NCBI GenBank assembly: GCA_947427205.1
Contig: CANEHB010000002.1
Location: forward strand, 1-64,000
Source of the DNA: an uncultured Clostridium sp.
GTDB taxonomy: Bacteria > Bacillota > Clostridia > TANB77 > CAG-508
Direction of reading: 5' to 3'
DNA length: 64,000 bases
Shown here piece by piece: positions 1-8,269 of this stretch. Positions within the stretch are counted from its first letter, which is position 1, and each line of letters opens with the position of its first letter. The notes under the pieces are model-generated. The model did no database searches and had not been told where the DNA came from. It saw only the letters and a list, made by a program, of their open reading frames with translations. The position numbers were made by a program, and so were the translations under genes.

Positions 1-286
1 AAATATAATAGGGAATTATAACGAATTAAATAAAGAGATAGAGATAAAAGACATTATATCATATCAAAATATAATAGGGAATTATAACTCATAGTAACAA
101 CTTAGGAACATACCACTGATTATATCATATCAAAATATAATAGGGAATTATAACCATTTATTTTATCATAATCAACTAAACTCTATTATATCATATCAAA
201 ATATAATAGGAAATTATAACATATCGAAAATCATCACCTCGTATAAGTCTATTATATCATATCAAAATATGATTATAGAAGATTAC
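1..286 (-). CRISPR. CRISPR array end, type II-C-like 36-nt repeat
   Basis: The window opens inside an array: a partial repeat (1-22), full repeats at 53-88, 119-154 and 185-220, and a degenerate terminal repeat at 251-286, separated by four spacers of exactly 30 nt (23-52, 89-118, 155-184, 221-250). The 185-220 copy has one G-to-A change. Read on the minus strand the repeat starts GTTATAATTCCCTA and ends TGATATAAT, the layout of Neisseria and Campylobacter type II-C repeats (GTT..TA..TCCCT at the 5' end). The degenerate copy keeps its 20-nt minus-strand 3' part and is altered in the rest. No cas gene or clear anti-repeat is in the window, so the Cas9 type is inferred from the repeat only. The array continues off the left edge. 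Confidence 0.92.
251..259 (-). promoter_or_regulatory. Extended -10 promoter box inside the CRISPR repeat
   Basis: Each repeat ends on the minus strand with TGATATAAT, a consensus extended -10 (TGnTATAAT). The same nine bases occur at 53-61, 119-127 and 185-193. In Neisseria meningitidis type II-C arrays each repeat carries such a promoter and drives the next spacer. The terminal repeat is degenerate elsewhere but keeps this box, which fits selection for it. Activity is inferred. Confidence 0.5.
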
Positions 287-347
287 AAGAATAGTTTAAT
301 TGAAAATAAATGAAAAATATAATATAATAATGCAAAGGAGAAAAAAT

Positions 348-1061
348 ATGAATATTGTTGTAAAAGGTGAAAGTGAAATAGAAATAGAAGCAGATTTAAT
401 GATAATTAATTTAGAATTTAAAAATACAGATAAAACATATGGTAGAGTTTTAGAAAGTGGAACTAATAATGTAAATGAGGCTTTAGAAAAGATAATGCCT
501 AGATTAAATATAAGTGAATCAGATTTTATAACTAAAGATTTTAATATATCAAGAAAAACAAAATGCAATATTTTTAATGGTAAGGAGAAAGAATTAGGTT
601 TCGATTTTAATCAATCAGTAGAAATAAAATTACCATATAGTAGAGAAAATTTAAAAATATTTATGAATGAAATTATAAAAATGAAAAATCCACCAATATA
701 TTATTTAAGTTTTGATGTGAAAAATAAAGAAGAATTGAGTAAGGAAGTAATGAAGAAATCATTTATAGATGCTGAATCTAAAGCTAAATTAATTGCAGAA
801 ACAGCAAATAAAAAACTTATAAATTGTGAAAAAATAGAATATAAAAACAAATCTGCAAATTGGCTTGAATTTAATAAATCTAGTTCTAGAATTAAATTTG
901 GTGATGAACTTGATGAATGTGACGAAGACTATGATATAGAAAGTTCACAGTTTTTTACAAAAAAAGCAAAAGAAATATCTTATGAAAATTTTTCTAATGC
1001 ATTTACACCTGAAAAAGTTAAAATTAGTGAAGAAATATTATGTGTATGGAAAACGGAATAA
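348..1061 (+). CDS. SIMPL-domain (DUF541) protein
   Basis: A 237-residue protein that looks like one SIMPL domain throughout. It opens with a short strand and a G-x-x-x-I-x-x-x-A-D-x-x-I pattern (GESEIEIEADLMII), then the typical alternation of amphipathic strands with a long central helix (KEVMKKSFIDAESKAKLIAE) found in BP26/YggE proteins. The family is periplasmic or cell-surface in some bacteria and its biochemical role is unsettled. No signal peptide is visible here, so a cytoplasmic location is likely. The track start at 300 is upstream; the ATG at 348 follows AAAGGAG with good spacing and is preferred. It lies directly beside the CRISPR array, with no evident functional link, and is followed by an intrinsic terminator. 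Confidence 0.72.
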   Translation: MNIVVKGESEIEIEADLMIINLEFKNTDKTYGRVLESGTNNVNEALEKIMPRLNISESDFITKDFNISRKTKCNIFNGKEKELGFDFNQSVEIKLPYSRENLKIFMNEIIKMKNPPIYYLSFDVKNKEELSKEVMKKSFIDAESKAKLIAETANKKLINCEKIEYKNKSANWLEFNKSSSRIKFGDELDECDEDYDIESSQFFTKKAKEISYENFSNAFTPEKVKISEEILCVWKTE

Positions 1062-1074
1062 ATATAAAAAATAA

Positions 1075-1122
1075 AAATATTTCCAGAAAATTAAAAATTT
1101 AATTTAAGGAAATATTTTTTTA
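1075..1122 (+). terminator. Intrinsic terminator after SIMPL gene
   Basis: AAATATTTCC at 1075-1084 pairs with GGAAATATTT at 1108-1117 and is followed by a T run. It ends the SIMPL-domain transcript. Confidence 0.75.
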
Positions 1123-1263
1123 TTAAATAGAAATTTTGCTTACTTTATTATTTAATAAATATTTATTAAATATAATAGATTAAAGTTTAATATATTATTT
1201 CAAACTCATAAAACATTTTTTTAAAAGAAAATTTTAATATTTAATGTATCTAATATTTAATTA

Positions 1264-1637
1264 ATAAATTTTTATATTCTTCACTTAATTCAGCAAAACC
1301 ATAAGTATTCCTTTTCATTTAGGTATTAGATAATGATTTGAGAAGATAACAGAAGTTCTTCTATTTCAATCTATAAATATTTGTTTTTTATAGTATATGA
1401 CAATAATTCAATAGCTATATCAATATTATTAATATTTCTATTAAATATATCATCTAGATATTATTTTATAATACGTTTAATAGGTAATTAGGTAGTCCAA
1501 TTAATTGGTGTGTTTCTTATTTTAGCTACATTATAATAAAATCTTTTAAGTATAAATTTATTTGGTGTAATAAAGCCAAATTAGTATTGCTTGATGTAAC
1601 ATTTTCATTTAATATAAATTCATAATTTTTATAACTA
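1264..1637 (-). pseudogene. Decayed gene remnant, family unknown
   Basis: This stretch has no intact ORF, but on the minus strand it gives long protein-like runs broken by stops and one frame change. Reading from 1637: a run ending ALLHQINLYLKDF, a frameshift, then YNVAKIRNTPINW, two stops, then a run including NIDIAIELLSYTIKNKYL, another stop, then IEIEELLLSSQ, and after another shift MKRNTYGFAELSEEY. Amino-acid composition and continuity argue for a real gene that has accumulated several stops. I do not recognise the family. It lies about 60 nt downstream, in the same direction, of the orphan antitoxin, so it might once have been co-transcribed with it. The rest of 1123-1695 is AT-rich with nothing else visible. 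Confidence 0.4.
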
Positions 1638-1695
1638 AAAATAAAATATTAAGATATTTAAATCAATTTTATTAGAAAATGAAAATTTTTATTTA

Positions 1696-1932
1696 TTATA
1701 ATACATTAGTTTCCTCATCAATTAGCGCATTTTCTATATTACCTAAAGTAACTTCTAATGCTTTTTCTGTTCCAATTTTCTCCATTAATTTTGAATACTT
1801 ATCCAAACTCATTATAACCATTGAACCATAGCCGTTTTTAGTTAAATAAATTTCTTCATCTTTCTTTAAAACTAAATCTTCAACTTCTGGATATTTATTT
1901 CTTAAATCAGATATAGGTTTAATATAAATCAT
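1696..1932 (-). CDS. Phd/YefM-like antitoxin, no intact toxin partner
   Basis: A 78-residue protein with the N-terminal layout of Phd/YefM type II antitoxins: DLRNKYPEVE for operator binding, an ILE-rich strand (EEIYLTKNGYGSMVIMS) and a terminal helix that normally wraps the toxin. Family members bind and neutralise RelE/YoeB or Doc toxins and repress their own operon. The start has a good site (AGGAGCGATGAATT on the minus strand). No RelE, YoeB or Doc ORF follows; instead there is AT-rich DNA and the decayed remnant at 1264-1637. It is therefore an orphan or partner-loss antitoxin. The family call is fairly sure; the toxin loss is inferred from absence. Confidence 0.72.
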   Translation of the reverse strand: MIYIKPISDLRNKYPEVEDLVLKKDEEIYLTKNGYGSMVIMSLDKYSKLMEKIGTEKALEVTLGNIENALIDEETNVL

Positions 1933-2078
1933 AATTCATCGCTCCTTTTTTATCATAGTTTTATCCAAATTTAAAAGTATTATTCTTAAAATTTTGTAAC
2001 TTTTTAAAATTTTATAGAATAATATAACTCAAGAATTGGTTATTTTAAAAACCTATATTATTAGAAAGGAAGGAACAT

Positions 2079-2900
2079 ATGAATACTTTAAGATTAAATT
2101 CTCGTGGTCCTGAAGTAGATTTACTGCAAAGTACTCTGCAAAAACTTGGATTTTATAATGGCTCAATTGATGGAATTTTTGGATTTCAAACATTTACTGC
2201 TGTACAAAATTTTCAAAGACAATTTGGACTTTCTGTTGATGGTATTGTTGGAACAAACACTTGGAATGCATTAATGCCGTATATTAATGGCAATACTACT
2301 TATACTATTAAAGAAGGAGATACTTTTCATAAATTGGCACAAAAATATTCTACAACGGTTGATGCAATTATTTATGCAAATCCAGATGTAGATTACAATA
2401 ATTTATCTATTGGAGAAGAAATCATTATACCTTTTGGAAGTGTAGTTCAAACTAATATTAGATATACTTCTCAAATTTTAGGTCTTAATGTATCTGCTCT
2501 TCAAACAATTTATCCATTTCTTGAAATATCATCTATTGGTACTAGTGTTCTTGGCAGAAGAATTCAATGCATGAAGTTTGGTAATGGACAAAAAGAAGTC
2601 TTTTATTGTGCTGCAACGCATGCAAATGAGTGGATTACAGCTCCTTTATTAATGAAATTTATGGAAAATTTGTGTAAGAGCTATGTAAACAATCTTAATA
2701 TATTTGGATATAATGCTAGAGATCTTTTCAGCAATGTATCTTTATATATTGTGCCTATGGTTAATCCAGATGGAGTTGATTTAGTAACTGGATTAATAAA
2801 TGAAAATTCTATGGTATACAATAATGCAAGAAGAATAGCTAATAATTTTCCTAGCATACCTTTTACTAGTGGGTGGAAAGCAAATATAGAGCGGGATTGA
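2079..2900 (+). pseudogene. M14 peptidoglycan peptidase, 5' half, cut by the IME
   Basis: N-terminal part of a secreted or spore-associated cell-wall peptidase of the gamma-D-glutamyl-diamino-acid endopeptidase type. Residues ~5-65 form a PG_binding_1 domain ([13 protein letters not shown]), ~75-120 a LysM ([17 protein letters not shown]) and ~125 onward a peptidase M14 domain with the first two zinc ligands in THANEW (HxxE). The reading frame runs into mobile-element DNA after KANI and stops at 2900 within a terminator stem. The missing C-terminal part, including the third zinc His and the catalytic Glu, resumes at 18858. The start follows GAAAGGAAGGAACAT. The gene cannot make an active enzyme unless the element excises precisely. 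Confidence 0.93.
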
Positions 2901-2926
2901 CTTTCAAAAAGTCAATCCCATTTTTT
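2893..2926. terminator. Terminator at left end of IME
   Basis: GGGATTGACTT pairs with AAGTCAATCCC and is followed by six T. It lies exactly at the element border and would stop transcription entering from the truncated M14 gene. Its stem resembles the right-border sequence GGGAATTGACTT. Confidence 0.7.
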
Positions 2927-2927
2927 C

Positions 2928-2971
2928 TGCTGTAATTATTGAGCAACAATAATTACAGCATTTTCAATTTT
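2928..2971. terminator. Second hairpin terminator, left end of IME
   Basis: TGCTGTAATTATTG pairs with CAATAATTACAGCA over 14 bp, with T- and A-rich flanks on both sides. It probably ends the minus-strand recombinase transcript. Confidence 0.7.
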
Positions 2972-3035
2972 ATTTTTTCAGGTCGACTTTAGTTTTCAGT
3001 CTCCTGATTTTAACTTCCACTTTTTTGCGTTTTAG

Positions 3036-4682
3036 CTATACAGCTTTTCTTTTAGAATTTATAATTTCACTAATTTCTATAAATTCATCGAAGTTTTGAC
3101 TAATAATATTTAATTTTGAAAAATTAAAATGAATATATATATTTTTATCTTTGTCTATTTCTATTTTTTTAATTAGTCTATATAAACTCATTTTAGTAAT
3201 TTCTTCTTGACTTAAAAATTCTCTAATATAATTTTCACAGTCTTCATTTTCCATTTTTGAACATTCAATGTTCTGCCCTAAATCTTTAAGTTTCGTTTCT
3301 GCTTCCGCTTTTTGATTAATTAAACGATTTCTATCTTTTATAAAGCTTTCTGAATATCTTTTATAATCTTCATCTGTAATTATATCGTTCAATCTATCTT
3401 TGTAGATTTTGTCTATTTTTGAATTAATATCTTTTACTTCTCTGTCTATATCTTTAATGTCCTTTTGATATTTTTCTATAATGTCTGAGGTTTTTGATGT
3501 CAATTCTTCATATAATTCATAAAATACAGATTCACTATGATACATCTCACAAATTTGTTTTATAATATCAATCATTTTCTCTTCAAATTTGTAATAATTC
3601 ATATTTAAAGCATAACAACCTCTTGGCTTATGATCACTACAAGTTATGTAAGGTCTTTTTTGACTTTGTCTTTTAGCATTCTTCTTTAATACTATTTGAA
3701 GTTTCCTACCACAATGTTTGCAATAAATTAGACCTCTAAATAAATACTCATATTTCAATTTTGTATTTCTTCCTCTTGCATTTGCTACTACTTGTATTCT
3801 GTCAAACATATCTTTATCAATTATTGGCTCATGAGTATTATTTACTCTTATTCTTTCAGACTCATCAGTTTTTCTTGTTTTTTTCACTTTATAAGATATA
3901 ACTGGAGTTTTGTTTTGTACTAAATTTCCTATATAAACTTCATTTCTTAACATATCCATTATAGCAACTTCACTCCACTGTTTCTCACAGGTTTCATCTT
4001 GCACTTTTCCAAATTGCCTATAACATCTTGGTGGTAAATAATAATTTTGATTTAAATATTTAACTATATTCACACTTCCAATTCCATTATCATACATTTC
4101 AAAAATTTTCTTTACTATATGAGAAACATTATAATCTATTGTTAGTTTGTTTTTTATACTTGGATGTCTTTTATAACCATAGGGAGGAGTACTACACATA
4201 AATTCACCATTTTTTTGTTTTTCTCTTAAAACACTTTTGACTTTTTTTGAAATATCTTTAGCATACATATCATTTAGTATTGCTTTAAATGGTGTTATGT
4301 CATTTGTACTCGAATCTATAAAAGTATCTATTCCGTCTAAAATTGAAACATATCTAACATGATTTTCTGGAAAAAAGTTTTCAATATAATATCCAGTTTG
4401 AATATAATCTCTTCCAAGTCTTGATAAATCTTTAGTAATAACCATATCAATTTTTTTAAGTCTTATATCTTCAATCATTCTCATAAAAGAAGGTCTATTA
4501 AAAGTTGTACCAGACCAACCGTCATCTACATATTCTTCAGCGTAACTTAAATCACTCTCCCTTAAAAATCTTTCAATAATTTTTCGTTGGTTTCCTATAC
4601 TTTCACTTTCTTGTTTGTCTCCATCGTCTCTTGAAAGTCTAATATAAGCACCAACCTTAAAGTTTGTTCTTGTGATGTTCAT
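3036..4682 (-). CDS. Large serine recombinase, TnpX/TndX type
   Basis: A 548-residue integrase that cuts and rejoins DNA for excision and insertion of the element. The N-terminal resolvase domain (~10-150) contains the catalytic serine in YIRLSRDD and the conserved DLSRLGRDY helix; the recombinase domain follows (~160-290), then a zinc-ribbon (CKHCGRKL with CSDHKPRGC, ~325-360) and a coiled coil (~385-480). Length and domain order match Tn4451 TnpX and Tn5397 TndX. It is the gene nearest the left end, as usual for such elements. The start is supported by AAAGGT 6 nt upstream. A 48-codon gene lies just upstream on the same strand. These enzymes usually need no host factor for integration and use a dinucleotide core. 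Confidence 0.95.
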   Translation of the reverse strand: MNITRTNFKVGAYIRLSRDDGDKQESESIGNQRKIIERFLRESDLSYAEEYVDDGWSGTTFNRPSFMRMIEDIRLKKIDMVITKDLSRLGRDYIQTGYYIENFFPENHVRYVSILDGIDTFIDSSTNDITPFKAILNDMYAKDISKKVKSVLREKQKNGEFMCSTPPYGYKRHPSIKNKLTIDYNVSHIVKKIFEMYDNGIGSVNIVKYLNQNYYLPPRCYRQFGKVQDETCEKQWSEVAIMDMLRNEVYIGNLVQNKTPVISYKVKKTRKTDESERIRVNNTHEPIIDKDMFDRIQVVANARGRNTKLKYEYLFRGLIYCKHCGRKLQIVLKKNAKRQSQKRPYITCSDHKPRGCYALNMNYYKFEEKMIDIIKQICEMYHSESVFYELYEELTSKTSDIIEKYQKDIKDIDREVKDINSKIDKIYKDRLNDIITDEDYKRYSESFIKDRNRLINQKAEAETKLKDLGQNIECSKMENEDCENYIREFLSQEEITKMSLYRLIKKIEIDKDKNIYIHFNFSKLNIISQNFDEFIEISEIINSKRKAV

Positions 4683-4752
4683 ATCTTACCTTTCTACTAG
4701 TAATCATCACATGATTACATAGTAACACATTACGACTTTGCTTTTCAAACAC

Positions 4753-4899
4753 CTATGAAATTTTTTTATCTTTTTCTTTTATTTTTTCTTGAACATAATC
4801 CATAAATATTAGTCCTATAGTCTTTTCTACATCATTTTCATCATTTGAAAAACAACAGTAAATTTTAAAATCTTTCTTTTTTGTTTTGTTTTTGCACAT
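4753..4899 (-). CDS. 48-aa small protein upstream of the recombinase
   Basis: This ORF is too short for the track. It begins ATG after GAGAGGTGG with 6-nt spacing and encodes MCKNKTKKKDFKIYCC...MDYVQEKIKEKDKKIS. It has a Lys-rich start, two adjacent Cys and a C-terminal helix ending in charged residues. Small ORFs of this style often sit directly before the serine recombinase in clostridial elements, where a recombination-directionality or regulatory role has been suggested, but I cannot assign a family. The strong ribosome-binding site and the position between relaxase and recombinase genes make it a likely real gene. Confidence 0.6.
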   Translation of the reverse strand: MCKNKTKKKDFKIYCCFSNDENDVEKTIGLIFMDYVQEKIKEKDKKIS

Positions 4900-4942
4900 T
4901 TAAATCCACCTCTCATAAAAATCCTATTCTCTTTAGGTAATT

Positions 4943-5920
4943 TTATGATTTATTTTCTTTACTACTATCTATAAAGTTTTTTATTACCGACCTTAATCTA
5001 TCTATTGGAAAATCAAATAAAATACTTACACCTTCAAAAGTTTTATTTAAACAATATTTAAGCCAACTATTATTTTTCTTTATTTTAAAATACTCATCTT
5101 TCAGCTCATTATAATCATTTTCAATTTTTTCCGCTCTTTCTAAAGTTCTCTCATTAATAACTTTTATCCTTGTATATTGTTTAGCTAAAGTATTAAACTT
5201 TTTAATTACTCTTTTATACTCTGCTTTTAATACTTCAATATTATCCGTTTCGCTTTCTTTTTCATATTTAATAACTTGTTTTTCAAACTCTTGCACCTCA
5301 TAATTAGTAACTTGCTTTAATTTTTCTATTGGTATATGCTCATTTTTCTCTGTGTCACCTCTATTTAATTCAAATCCCGCTCTTGTCATGTACTTATAGA
5401 AATTATCTTGTAAAATCTTATAACTATTTCTTCCCTGCCAAAATTCAGTACAAGAAATTTTATCGATTACTTTTCCACTTTTTTTATCCATTTTGTGTAT
5501 AACTGGAATAAAAACCAAGTGCATATGTGGAGTTGTTTCGTCCATATGTACCTTTGCAGAAATAATATATTGTTCTCCTAAGTTCTTAAATCCTGCAACA
5601 AATTTATATGCTGTTTCAAAATATCTTTTGGTTTCTTTTTCTCCAATTTCTTCAAAAAATTCTTTGCTTGAAGTTATAACATATTCACAAGCTACATTAG
5701 ATATTTTCTTTAGTCTTCCTTGCAAATTATACGCATTTTTTATCTCATTAAATCTCTTACTATATGGTACATTACAAAGTTTTATTGAATAGTTATGTAT
5801 TCCATTTAATTTATTTATATCTTTATTAGAATAGTTAGTATTTTTTCTCTCGTTATGCCTAAAAATTCCATTCAGTTGTCCCATTGTATATTTTGTATTT
5901 CTAATTATTGCATAACTCAC
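4943..5920 (-). CDS. MobV/Pre-family relaxase
   Basis: A 325-residue DNA-nicking mobilization protein (Mob_Pre family; TnpZ in Tn4451). The N-terminus has the family signature YAIIRNTKYTMGQLNGIFRH and a NYSN motif. The metal-binding HxDExxPHxH motif appears as HMDETTPHMH near residue 125. The C-terminal part is a coiled coil. It would nick the element at oriT and lead single-strand transfer using conjugation machinery supplied by another element. The start is GTG with AGGTG 7 nt upstream, overlapping the end of the preceding small gene at 5931, so the two are translated together. It is shorter than pMV158 MobM (~494 aa), a length common in chromosomal IMEs. Confidence 0.93.
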   Translation of the reverse strand: MSYAIIRNTKYTMGQLNGIFRHNERKNTNYSNKDINKLNGIHNYSIKLCNVPYSKRFNEIKNAYNLQGRLKKISNVACEYVITSSKEFFEEIGEKETKRYFETAYKFVAGFKNLGEQYIISAKVHMDETTPHMHLVFIPVIHKMDKKSGKVIDKISCTEFWQGRNSYKILQDNFYKYMTRAGFELNRGDTEKNEHIPIEKLKQVTNYEVQEFEKQVIKYEKESETDNIEVLKAEYKRVIKKFNTLAKQYTRIKVINERTLERAEKIENDYNELKDEYFKIKKNNSWLKYCLNKTFEGVSILFDFPIDRLRSVIKNFIDSSKENKS

Positions 5921-5930
5921 ATATCAACAC

Positions 5931-6266
5931 CTATCTTTCTTTATCTTTAGGTTTATTCTCATAATATCTTGTTATTATAGCCACAGATTCTTGTAAATTT
6001 TCTCTTAAAGATTCTCCAAGCGGTGTATCACAGTCTAGCCAGTCATGATAGAACTCTGTTAATAAATCATTATGTCCTAACATAATCTCTATTTCTTTGT
6101 CATGTAAGTCCATATTTATAAGTTCATCTTTAAGCTCTTCCTTAACAGTTATTTCATAAGCTCTTTCAATTATTTCTTCAGGTGTTTTTGTTTTTAGCAC
6201 TTCACAAAATTCTTTAAATTCTTTTTCTAACTTTTCATTTAATTTTTCTATTTTTTCATTTTCCAT
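5931..6266 (-). CDS. DUF3848-like small protein
   Basis: A 111-residue mainly helical acidic protein. It has a long N-terminal charged helix (EKLNEKLEKEFKEFCEVL), then an AYEITVKEEL segment and LTEFYHDWLDCD, the pattern of the DUF3848 family common in clostridial mobile elements. No catalytic motif is visible. It ends 10 nt before the relaxase start and is likely co-translated with it, so a mobilization accessory role is plausible but unproven. The start follows AAGGAGATATATAA on the minus strand. Confidence 0.6.
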   Translation of the reverse strand: MENEKIEKLNEKLEKEFKEFCEVLKTKTPEEIIERAYEITVKEELKDELINMDLHDKEIEIMLGHNDLLTEFYHDWLDCDTPLGESLRENLQESVAIITRYYENKPKDKER

Positions 6267-6359
6267 ATTTATATATCTCCTTATTTTTTATTTTGATTCT
6301 TCTTCGTAAAATTACTAATGTTTTGCTATATTTTTGACTCTAATAACACAAGCAATTTT

Positions 6360-6456
6360 TTTGCTCTAACATACTAGAGGAAACAAGTTCCTCTGTATGA
6401 TTAGGGGAGTAATCCCCTAATAACCCCTAGTTGATTCTCTATTATAGAGAATCAAC
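6360..6456. other. Triple-hairpin region, candidate oriT or terminators
   Basis: Between two small genes upstream of the relaxase lie three consecutive perfect hairpins: AGAGGAA/TTCCTCT, TTAGGGG/CCCCTAA and GTTGATTCTCT/AGAGAATCAAC. The third could terminate the minus-strand gene at 6458, but no T run follows. Clustered hairpins next to a MobV gene are a typical oriT setting. The pMV158 nick consensus (TAGTGTG/TTA) is not present, so oriT is only a suggestion. Confidence 0.35.
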
Positions 6457-6457
6457 C

Positions 6458-6742
6458 TTATCTGCTCAAATCTTCTTTATTTTCAAAAAGTTTTTTTAAA
6501 AACTTTTCAGCAAAGTTCTCATTATATTTCTTCAAGCCTTTTTGATATTCTTGTAAATCTTGGTCAAAAACTTTACTTAAATTTATTTTAGCCTGTTCAT
6601 CTTTTCTTACATTCTCAAAATGCCTTGTTTGTTCTTCTAGTTCTGTTACTGATATTATTCCTCTTTGGTATTTTTTCTCTAATTCTTTATTAATAGCATT
6701 TAATAAATCATCATTAATTTCTATTAAATTTTTCTTTTCCAT
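6458..6742 (-). CDS. Uncharacterised 94-aa IME protein
   Basis: A 94-residue, highly charged, predicted all-helical protein (MEKKNLIEINDDLLNAINKE...). No cysteine or catalytic motif is visible. The start has CGGAGATAAT upstream. It sits in the minus-strand block between the JAB-domain gene and the DUF3848/relaxase pair and is probably part of the same transcript. I do not recognise the family; an accessory mobilization or maintenance role is only inferred from position. Confidence 0.6.
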   Translation of the reverse strand: MEKKNLIEINDDLLNAINKELEKKYQRGIISVTELEEQTRHFENVRKDEQAKINLSKVFDQDLQEYQKGLKKYNENFAEKFLKKLFENKEDLSR

Positions 6743-6759
6743 ATTATCTCCGTTCCTAT

Positions 6760-6930
6760 TTAGTTATTATTTGATATATTGTTTTTTATATATTCCAAAA
6801 TATCATTTTGAATTTTTAAAATTAATTCTAAACTTTGATTATCTTTGTTATTTTCATCATTTAGTTTAACTAATCTAATCTTTTCATATATCTCTTTCTT
6901 CTTGTCCTTGCTGGGGACTTTTCCTTTCTT
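6760..6930 (-). other. Open frame without start codon at end of JAB gene
   Basis: After a TAG at 6931-6933, this minus-strand frame stays open to the TAA at 6760 and encodes a protein-like run (KEIYEKIRLVKLNDENN ... EYIKNNISNNN), overlapping the last codons of the JAB gene in another frame. There is no in-frame ATG, GTG or early TTG. It may be a remnant, a frameshift extension of the JAB protein, or a non-coding coincidence. Confidence 0.3.
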
Positions 6931-8269
6931 CTAGCCAATTTTTATATTTTTGATATTTAAACGCTCTTTTGGATAAATCATTTTTATAATATTCTATTTC
7001 ATCTTTGGTTAAACTTTTAAAATCTCCATGTTCATAGTCATCTCCAATCACAAAGAAATCTCCTGCAATATAGTCATAATCAAATACAACATTAGGTGGC
7101 ATATTTAAAATCTTTCCTTCTTCGTTACAAATAATTAGCACATCTTCATATGGCACAACTTCTATTAATCCGCCAACTAGTTCTTGTTTAGCTTCTAATG
7201 AAGCATTAATAATCTTTACAACTGGATTTTCTCCAACCTTCTTATATAAAACTCTCATTTTTCCTCTTGGAACAGAGGATTTTATAAGTTCTTCTTCATT
7301 ATTCTTATTTTCTTGTGTATATTCTTCTTGAGCATCACTTATTTTTAAATCATCAAATAAATCTGATTTTACTTTTAAATCTGACTTTTCATAAACATAG
7401 ATTTTATCTGAATCATCCTTATAACATATACAGTCTTTTAAAATTCCACTTTCTTGAAATTTGACAGCCTTTTTATAAGTATCGTTATCTTGTGTTGCAA
7501 AAAATACTCTCACACTTCCAGATTCTCTTGCTAAATTTCTAAAATATCCTTTTATTTGAATCTCTTGCATATTCATAAAATGATTTGGAATATCTAAAAT
7601 AAGTCTTACTTTTCCCATAGCATCTGTAAGTATTGCTGTTGAATAATCAGGTCTATTTTTTATATGGTGCATTAAACTTACTAAATCATCTCTGCAAAGT
7701 ATTTTTACATCATAAATACTTTTTTCTTTTAACTGTCTTGCCATATTCTTTAGTTTTCTGTTATTTATTTTTAAATAGTTTTCAGGAACAGCAACTCCTG
7801 ACTTATCAATAGAAATCCAAGCGTAACTTTCAGTATTTACTATTAGATGTCCTTTAAATCCATTTACTTTTTTAGCAAAAAATTCAGTTGTTCTTAAATC
7901 ATCTATTGAAGATTTTGCATTCTCGCTTGGGTGATTATGTACAAGATAATAATTATCCGCTTCTAGTCTATTCATTCTATCCAAAATTTTATAAATACAT
8001 CTTTCTACATTTACTCGTCCTTGTTTATCTCTTTTAAAAATCTGCACTAAACTTGGAGTTCTTGAACTTATAGATTCATAACCTACAATTCGATTACCTT
8101 TTAAATAAATAATTCTAAAAGTTTCATATCGTAAATCTCTAAAAATACTTGAGATTTCTACTAAATCGTCTTTTGAATTTACCAACCTATGATTTAAGTT
8201 AATATAAGATTTTTTCTTTAGTGATTCTTCTAATCTTCTGTAAATTACTCGTGCATTTTTCATTAGCAA
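6884..8269 (-). CDS. JAB/MPN-domain (RadC-like) IME protein
   Basis: A 461-residue protein with a JAMM-type metal site in YLVHNHPSENAKSSIDD (HxHPS...D) near residues 125-145, preceded by the N-terminal RadC-like fold (EISSIFRDLRYETFRIIYLKGNRIV). The remaining ~280 residues have no motif I recognise. RadC-like JAB proteins are frequent on clostridial integrative elements and phages. Their substrate is unknown; the E. coli RadC repair role was withdrawn. It overlaps the upstream 66-aa gene by 7 nt, which indicates coupling. The ATG comes from the overlapping ORF context, as no strong separate site is visible. I infer a role in element establishment or protection during transfer. Confidence 0.8.
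   Translation of the reverse strand: MLMKNARVIYRRLEESLKKKSYINLNHRLVNSKDDLVEISSIFRDLRYETFRIIYLKGNRIVGYESISSRTPSLVQIFKRDKQGRVNVERCIYKILDRMNRLEADNYYLVHNHPSENAKSSIDDLRTTEFFAKKVNGFKGHLIVNTESYAWISIDKSGVAVPENYLKINNRKLKNMARQLKEKSIYDVKILCRDDLVSLMHHIKNRPDYSTAILTDAMGKVRLILDIPNHFMNMQEIQIKGYFRNLARESGSVRVFFATQDNDTYKKAVKFQESGILKDCICYKDDSDKIYVYEKSDLKVKSDLFDDLKISDAQEEYTQENKNNEEELIKSSVPRGKMRVLYKKVGENPVVKIINASLEAKQELVGGLIEVVPYEDVLIICNEEGKILNMPPNVVFDYDYIAGDFFVIGDDYEHGDFKSLTKDEIEYYKNDLSKRAFKYQKYKNWLEERKSPQQGQEERDI

Noticed and set aside
1-400. tracrRNA or cas gene next to the CRISPR array
   Set aside because: No sequence with extended complementarity to the repeat and no cas-like ORF was found right of the array; they would have to be beyond the left edge.
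2893-2926. GGGATTGACTT as a target-site duplication shared with the right border
   Set aside because: The two copies differ by an indel, and the left copy is explained as a terminator stem; serine recombinases do not make such duplications.
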